Assembly (NCBI RefSeq): GCF_005281835.1
Contig: NZ_RZIS01000005.1
Coordinates: 301,280-365,279 of the forward strand
Length of the DNA stretch: 64,000 nucleotides
Reading direction: 5' to 3'
Source: Vibrio profundi
Lineage (GTDB): Bacteria > Pseudomonadota > Gammaproteobacteria > Enterobacterales > Vibrionaceae
The notes under the pieces are model-generated. The model searched no databases and was not told the DNA's origin. It was given only the letters and a program-made list of their open reading frames with translations. Of the stretch, positions 60,950-64,000 are shown piece after piece; positions within the stretch are counted from its first letter, which is position 1; each line of letters starts with the position of its first letter. A program made the position numbers and the translations under genes.

Positions 60950-62742
60950 TAGCTATTCCCCAACATTCGTAGACCTGCAATCACGCAGATAAAAATAATG
61001 ACTGCATAGATAAGTTCGCTATTGTCCAAGAGCGCTTCAAGCACCCCTGATTTGAAAGAGTGGCTGCCACCGTTTAGCGTTAAGTCCAAACGGTGCTCAA
61101 CGTATTCGCCTTGTTCAAAACCACTGACATCCACAGAGAGTAGGGACTTGAACTCATTGAGCTGGGCGGCGTATTCGGTTTTGAGTGTTTCAATATCGGT
61201 GTTGATTTCGGTGAATGCGCTTTCGCTAAAGAGAAAGTCTGATTGAAAGGTGTCGCCCGGTGTCGGTTTGGTGAAAGTCCCTTGGCCGAGCTTATCGATA
61301 GAGTCAGAAATGCCGCTGAGAGAATCCGCGATGATTTGAGAGCCGTTACCATCCGTTGGCGAACCACCAGAAGCAAGGCCGTCGAGCTTGGTGGCTAATC
61401 CCTCGATTTGAGCAGACAGGCTTTCATTAAGATCCTGTACCTCGTAAAACGTGTCATCAGATACCGCGTAAGCAAGGGAAGAATTGTTTTTAGCGATGCG
61501 AACATCTTCGGCCAGTGCGTCTAGCTTGTCAGAGTTACGATAATTACGGTTGAGTACATCCAGAGCTTCACTCATTTGGTTTTTGATGGTGTCGGTATTT
61601 TTCTTTGCACCATTAGAGCGGTTGGCCGCGTTCTTGAGTTGGGTTGCTTGGGTAGAAGTCAGGCCACCGCCACCAGAAATAGAAATGTCTTCAATCTTGT
61701 TCGCCAAATTCATTTCGATTTGGTTCAAGCGAGAGGAGTGTGTATTTTGAGTTGAAATGATTTGGTCGTTCTTTTGTTTGTTGGTGACTGAGTTGCGAAC
61801 ACTGTCTAAGAGCCAACTGTTTTGAGCCGTAGTCAAACCGCCGCCACTGACTTCAATACCGTTCATCGCACCGATAACGTTGTTTTCAGACTTAACGATT
61901 CGGTTATAAAGATTGGCCTCAACGCCATCGATTTGTTCAGTCGTCATCACCCTAGAGTTGTGAATGGTATTAACCGCAGTGTCAGAAGCATCTTCAATAG
62001 CACCGACAACCCCACGAGTCACCGCCCTTAAATCGTCTTTATCAACTAGGTCTATCGCTAACTTCTGGATGGACGTAGCTAAGCGGCTGTTCGTATCGGC
62101 CACCTTTACAGATGAATTAGCAAGAGTACGTATACCGTTACAATCAACACCACCTGAGCACTCAATGACATAGTTAACATCTTCAATGCGATTCAAAGTA
62201 TTAACGTGAGGGTCTAATGCATCAGGAATATTATTCCCGCTGTTATCAGCATTATCGCTGTTGTTTACATTAGGAGCAGGGTCGACACCATTAGGGATAC
62301 CGTCACCATCAAAATCTTCTTCAATATCAGGGATACCGTTCATGTTTAAATCTCCCTCATAAGGGAATGGTAAAGGCTCATCACCAAAGAAGCGTCCGCG
62401 TTCTGACCAAGCACATGTCGCACCTGTATGTTTAAATTGCCCCGTCCAGTATTGGTCGTTATTCGGTGCATCGACTTGAACTGCGCCCGTTAGAATCAAT
62501 TCACACGCCACTTGACCCTCAGCAGAACCGCGACAATAACGATTAGGTTCATCCCCATAAACGTAGGCGTCCCATCTCACCGTTCGATTCAAATCTTTAA
62601 AAACCATACACGAAGAAACGCAGACACCGCCTTGGTCAACTTGACCAGCAGGACAATCAATCGCGTAGGATTGAGCCATAAAAACCAGGCATGAAACCAT
62701 CAAAAAGAGCAGGGCAATAAAGGTATTAATTATCGATTTCAT
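60949..62742 (-). CDS. Receptor-binding minor coat protein pIII
   Basis: 597 aa. Signal peptide (MKSIINTFIALLFLMVSCLV...QSYA), then a cysteine-rich N-terminal domain (CPAGQVDQGGVCVSSC). At about residues 140-195 are thrombospondin-type-3-like calcium motifs (GDLNMNGIPDIEEDFDGDG, IPNGVDPAPN). A long helical repeat-containing region follows, with two similar GGGLT blocks (SGGGLTTAQNSWLLDSV and SGGGGLTSTQATQLKNAA), and a C-terminal membrane anchor (ELIYAVIIFICVIAGLRML). It binds the host pilus/TolA. The true start is at 62742; the frame is open 30 codons more. Confidence 0.88.
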   Translation of the reverse strand: MKSIINTFIALLFLMVSCLVFMAQSYAIDCPAGQVDQGGVCVSSCMVFKDLNRTVRWDAYVYGDEPNRYCRGSAEGQVACELILTGAVQVDAPNNDQYWTGQFKHTGATCAWSERGRFFGDEPLPFPYEGDLNMNGIPDIEEDFDGDGIPNGVDPAPNVNNSDNADNSGNNIPDALDPHVNTLNRIEDVNYVIECSGGVDCNGIRTLANSSVKVADTNSRLATSIQKLAIDLVDKDDLRAVTRGVVGAIEDASDTAVNTIHNSRVMTTEQIDGVEANLYNRIVKSENNVIGAMNGIEVSGGGLTTAQNSWLLDSVRNSVTNKQKNDQIISTQNTHSSRLNQIEMNLANKIEDISISGGGGLTSTQATQLKNAANRSNGAKKNTDTIKNQMSEALDVLNRNYRNSDKLDALAEDVRIAKNNSSLAYAVSDDTFYEVQDLNESLSAQIEGLATKLDGLASGGSPTDGNGSQIIADSLSGISDSIDKLGQGTFTKPTPGDTFQSDFLFSESAFTEINTDIETLKTEYAAQLNEFKSLLSVDVSGFEQGEYVEHRLDLTLNGGSHSFKSGVLEALLDNSELIYAVIIFICVIAGLRMLGNS

Positions 62743-62756
62743 ACTGAACCCAGATA

Positions 62757-62779
62757 TAAAAAAGCCCCCGTTAGGAGGC
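62757..62779 (-). terminator. Terminator after the major coat gene pair
   Basis: On the minus strand GCCTCC-TAAC-GGGGGC (one G.T pair) is followed by TTTTTT. It overlaps the stop codon of the small coat gene, like the central terminator after gene VIII in Ff phages, and would make coat mRNA more abundant than pIII mRNA. Confidence 0.8.
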
Positions 62780-62869
62780 GTTAATTCCGGTATAGATACC
62801 GTAGACAAAGGATGAAGCCATAACCACGCCAAGTAAGATGGTTACGACTTCAGAGACAAATTGCCCCAT
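62771..62869 (-). CDS. 32 aa pVII/pIX-like minor coat protein
   Basis: Reads MGQFVSEVVTILLGVVMASS followed by FVYGIYTGINAS. It is mostly one hydrophobic helix, the size of Ff pVII/pIX (33 and 32 aa), which cap the virion end that emerges first. The ATG overlaps the coat-protein stop (TAATG) and the gene ends in the terminator. It is too short for standard gene finding. Confidence 0.75.
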   Translation of the reverse strand: MGQFVSEVVTILLGVVMASSFVYGIYTGINAS

Positions 62870-63066
62870 TAGTTACGCATTGCACCGACAATGGCGTACA
62901 TACCAAAGCCAACCGCCGCCATGCCAATCACACCCACGACCACTAGACCGTAGTTAGCTTGACCCGCTGAGATAGCCGCATTAAGCGCTGTAGTCACCGC
63001 ACTGTCTTCAGCAAAAGCCGCAGAAGAAACACCAAGAGTTGCACCAGCCAAAAGTAAACGTTTCAT
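62869..63066 (-). CDS. Major coat protein pVIII
   Basis: 65 aa. Leader peptide MKRLLLAGATLGVSSAAFA (~19 residues), then a mature protein of ~46 residues: acidic start (EDSAVTTALNAAISAG), membrane helix (YGLVVVGVIGMAAVGFGMYA) and a single C-terminal arginine (AMRN) to contact DNA. A good AGGAAA ribosome-binding site precedes the ATG. Thousands of copies coat the virion. Confidence 0.92.
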   Translation of the reverse strand: MKRLLLAGATLGVSSAAFAEDSAVTTALNAAISAGQANYGLVVVGVIGMAAVGFGMYAIVGAMRN

Positions 63067-63104
63067 AAGTTTTATTTCCTAAAATGTATATAAAGATTAA
63101 ATGC

Positions 63105-63422
63105 TTAGCGTCTGCCAAGCGCTTTGAGTATTCGCCCCAGTGCGTGACCAGAAACGAATGAAAATAGAATCCAACCTGAAACCGTGGTGTAGATTTCCGA
63201 ATCAATGTTGAGTTGGTAATCACTGCTTACTGCCGCAGGTTGTGATTCTAAAAAGTAATAATTGTTTTGAGATTCCAAGAACTCGGTTGTTACCGATACC
63301 GCCCAATCACAATTGCTCTTGTGGGTACTCACGATATTGCTCGTGTTGTACTCCAAGATGATTGTTGAGTTAGCCCCATCAAAAGAGAGAAGACTGGCGC
63401 AGTACCCTGTAACAAATGCCAT
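63105..63422 (-). CDS. Inovirus protein of unknown function, one TM
   Basis: 105 aa. An extracellular-type N-terminal part with cysteines (YCASLL, KSNCDWAV) and a C-terminal membrane helix with basic end (GWILFSFVSGHALGRILKAL). It sits between the ssDNA-binding protein and the major coat, where other Vibrio phages have a minor coat/assembly gene. It starts three bases after the ssDNA-binding protein stop. Confidence 0.7.
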   Translation of the reverse strand: MAFVTGYCASLLSFDGANSTIILEYNTSNIVSTHKSNCDWAVSVTTEFLESQNNYYFLESQPAAVSSDYQLNIDSEIYTTVSGWILFSFVSGHALGRILKALGRR

Positions 63423-63425
63423 GGA

Positions 63426-63764
63426 TTAAGCCTTAAGTGACGCTTGGAAATGCTTTTTGATTTCGTCGTCCACTGGCTCAAGCTTGTTCACCAAAATGTC
63501 TAAAGGATCATTTGGATTAGCACCAAAGCTCAGTTGGTATTCTCGGTTGGCCACGAACGCACGCGACTGGATAAGTTGACGCGCATAATCCACGTCGATT
63601 TTCAGCGCTTGCTTGTTGTAAGGAATGTCGGTTGAGAAGCCGATGCCCGTTTGTTGAAACTTTTCGTTGTCGACTTCTTCTACCGCGCGAAGTACTGACA
63701 ATTCAGCGAATTCCATTCCCGATTTAGGGAAACGTTTGATAGAGATTCCAGTTATTGTAGGCAT
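63426..63764 (-). CDS. Phage ssDNA-binding protein (gpV-like, DUF1293)
   Basis: 112 aa, the size of VGJphi gpV. The DUF1293 pattern MPTITGISIKRFPKSGMEFA and the OB-fold-like ISVEV strands fit. It coats the viral single strand before extrusion. The start overlaps the upstream ORF by 13 bases. Confidence 0.8.
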   Translation of the reverse strand: MPTITGISIKRFPKSGMEFAELSVLRAVEEVDNEKFQQTGIGFSTDIPYNKQALKIDVDYARQLIQSRAFVANREYQLSFGANPNDPLDILVNKLEPVDDEIKKHFQASLKA

Positions 63765-64000
63765 ATTCTTGACTCCAAAATTTCGACTTTTTGTCTTGTG
63801 TATTCGTCGGGAACGCCCAACGAGGTTTCAAAATTGGCACGTCGATGATGTGTAGGGATGAGCATTCCAAATGCTTCACCTAAATCACCATCAGTCATGG
63901 CCACGATTTCAGATAACGCTTTTCCACATTGGCGACGAACCCAAGCAATACGAGCCATGAACTCTAATCCGGCTTTCTTCTTGTTGAGTTCAATCTTCAT
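63752..64000 (-). CDS. Conserved inovirus ORF at the window edge
   Basis: 82 aa from the ATG that coincides with the window edge; the true N-terminus could lie outside. Basic and helical (LNKKKAGLEFMARIAWVRRQ), no cysteine motif beyond two Cys; it is between the expected replication gene and the ssDNA-binding gene. Family not recognised; could also be the end of the replication protein. Confidence 0.55.
   Translation of the reverse strand: MKIELNKKKAGLEFMARIAWVRRQCGKALSEIVAMTDGDLGEAFGMLIPTHHRRANFETSLGVPDEYTRQKVEILESRICLQ

Larger units (their letters stand above)
58500..64000 (-). mobile_element. Filamentous (inovirus) prophage, left part; continues beyond the window
   Basis: A compact run of minus-strand genes with TAATG stop/start overlaps encodes ssDNA-binding protein, coat proteins, pIII, pVI and Zot in inovirus order, and ends at a terminator and hairpin-rich intergenic region. 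The replication gene lies right of the window. The left end was taken at the hairpins; the true attachment site may be as far left as the dif-like site at 53185. Confidence 0.9.

Overview
The window looks like the terminus region of the large chromosome of a Vibrio species. The conserved genes sit in vibrio/enterobacterial order (rlmI-acyP-tusE-yccA; letA-letB-rsmF; msrC-proQ-prc; pyrD-zapC-rlmKL-uup; rmf-fabA-lonH-matP). The window also holds a perfect matS site, the matP gene, a dif-like Xer site, integron attC repeats of Vibrio type, and a Vibrio-type filamentous prophage. No rRNA, tRNA or CRISPR array was recognised.

Layout. 1-2475: the C-terminal end of a very large RTX/von Willebrand type I secreted adhesin. 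2.5-6.8 kb: rlmI, a chemotaxis receptor, acylphosphatase, tusE, yccA. 7.0-11.2 kb: the aapJQMP amino-acid ABC importer. 11.7-18.3 kb: siroheme precursor enzyme, DAHP synthase plus yajQ, an orphan PEP-synthase-like domain, a DUF4442 protein, an unknown membrane protein and cvfB. 18.5-25.8 kb: rsmF, the LetA/LetB lipid-transport pair and an ABC exporter. 25.9-33.0 kb: msrC, proQ, prc, a periplasmic protein, pepN, a DUF2835 protein. 33.3-46.5 kb: the giant NAD-glutamate dehydrogenase, pyrD with a PurR box and leader hairpin, zapC, rlmKL, a glutaredoxin-like protein, uup, a DUF3466 surface protein. 46.6-50.2 kb: rmf, fabA (with FabR and FadR operators), lonH, matP, a DUF3634 protein.

From about 50.3 kb the DNA becomes accessory. 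It holds a TolA-C-like periplasmic protein, an HDOD-like protein, a DUF2971 protein, a decayed coding remnant and a dif-like Xer recombination site (53185-53213) followed directly by a phage-type DUF3653 regulator. Next come three integron gene cassettes without an integrase (53.8-57.1 kb; attC sites at 54751 and 55973 and a truncated one at 57091), carrying a two-TM protein, an HsdR-N-like nuclease and a PIN-like RNase. Then come a small membrane protein, a phospholipase-D-fold protein and a phage intergenic region with competing hairpins. From 59.1 kb to the right edge lies an inovirus module read on the minus strand: (edge ORF)-ssDNA-binding protein-105 aa ORF-major coat-32 aa minor coat-pIII-pVI-Zot-RHH protein.

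Most interesting reading (inference): if the dif-like site is one end of the inovirus insertion, everything from 53.2 to 58.8 kb sits downstream of zot, the place where CTXphi carries ctxAB. The prophage would then carry a cargo of nuclease-type genes, some as integron cassettes. The other end of the element lies outside the window, so this cannot be settled here.
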